NCBI GenBank assembly: GCA_031257955.1
Contig: JAIRNQ010000171.1
Coordinates: 1 to 5,678 of the forward strand
Origin: Deltaproteobacteria bacterium
Lineage (GTDB): Bacteria > Desulfobacterota > Desulfarculia > Adiutricales > Adiutricaceae
Reading direction: 5' to 3'
DNA: 5,678 nt
Every line of letters starts with the position of its first letter. Positions within the stretch are counted from its first letter, which is position 1. Of this stretch, positions 5,397-5,678 are shown one piece after another. The notes under the pieces were generated by a model. The model was not told where the DNA came from, made no database searches, and was given only the letters and a program-made list of their open reading frames with translations. The position numbers and the translations under genes are program-made.

Positions 5397-5678
5397 AGGT
5401 CGGCCACAAATCGGTCCTTGGCCCAAACTTCTTGGCCAACGCCCCCATTGGGACTTGGCCCCCAGGTCGGCCACAAATCGGTCCTTGGCCCAAACTCCTT
5501 GGCCAACGCCCCCATTGGGACTTGGCCCCCAGGTCGGCCACAAATCGGTCCTTGGCCCAAACTCCTTGGCTAACGCCCCTATTGGGACTTGGCCCCAAGG
5601 TCGGCCACAAATCGGTCCTTGGCCCAAACTCCTTGGCCAACGCCCCCATTGGGACTTGGCCCCAAGGTCGGCCACAAA
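5397..5678. repeat. 67-bp tandem array, four near-identical copies plus a partial fifth
   Basis: Copies start at 5397, 5464, 5531, 5598 and 5665 (the last cut by the window edge), each opening AGGTCGGCCACAAATCGG. Differences are few: one base in copy 1 (T at 5429), two in copy 3 (T at 5571 and 5580), and the last base, which is C in copies 1-2 and A in copies 3-4. The unit has short palindromes (TTGGCCAA, CCCATTGGG) and an arm pair GGCCAA...TTGGCC. The period is not a multiple of three. The consensus contains no stop codon in any of the six frames, so long open frames here follow from composition; none has recognisable domains or a ribosome binding site. The high identity suggests recent expansion or ongoing homogenisation. 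The array probably continues to the right. Confidence 0.93.

Noticed and set aside
5300..5675. Three overlapping open frames of 86-99 codons on the minus strand
   Set aside because: They are different readings of the same stop-free 67-bp repeat, with no ribosome binding site or domain; kept only as a question in the findings.

Overview
The window holds two long genes, both on the minus strand and read in the order sensor kinase then phosphodiesterase, set among an unusual amount of repetitive, apparently non-coding DNA. The genes are GC-rich, with many GGCC words and bacterial Shine-Dalgarno sites. The architectures (double-Cache/PAS hybrid histidine kinase; GAF-HD-GYP protein) are typical of sensory Gram-negative bacteria. 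The receiver-domain style resembles hybrid kinases of Desulfobacterota (former Deltaproteobacteria). That placement is an impression from protein style, not a proven assignment.

Layout: 1-212 is a modular tandem array of 58-bp composite units (20-bp module A plus 38-bp module B) in the order A-B-A-B-B-B-A'. 261-1523 (minus) is a 420-residue GAF-HD-GYP protein, a predicted cyclic-di-GMP phosphodiesterase, starting at TTG behind a strong AGGAG. 1524-1680 is a short gap packed with GC-rich hairpins, one ending 3 nt before that ribosome binding site. 1681-4575 (minus) is a 964-residue membrane-bound hybrid histidine kinase. 4576-5678 has no convincing gene: it holds a 13-bp tandem array just upstream of the kinase, two perfect hairpins, an AT-rich stretch, a small 24-bp repeat, and a near-identical 67-bp tandem array that runs off the right edge.

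The likely logic is that the kinase senses a periplasmic ligand through its Cache domains and autophosphorylates on His600, and its own C-terminal receiver (Asp894) takes the phosphate. The downstream HD-GYP protein lowers cyclic-di-GMP under control of its GAF domain. It has no receiver domain, so any link between the two is by co-expression or an unseen partner. I did not find a clear new defence, mobile or RNA-guided system. The most unusual features are the three unrelated tandem arrays around one signalling pair and a glycine/charge-rich insertion inside the HD-GYP catalytic domain, whose DNA shares a GC-rich hairpin style and a decamer with the intergenic region.
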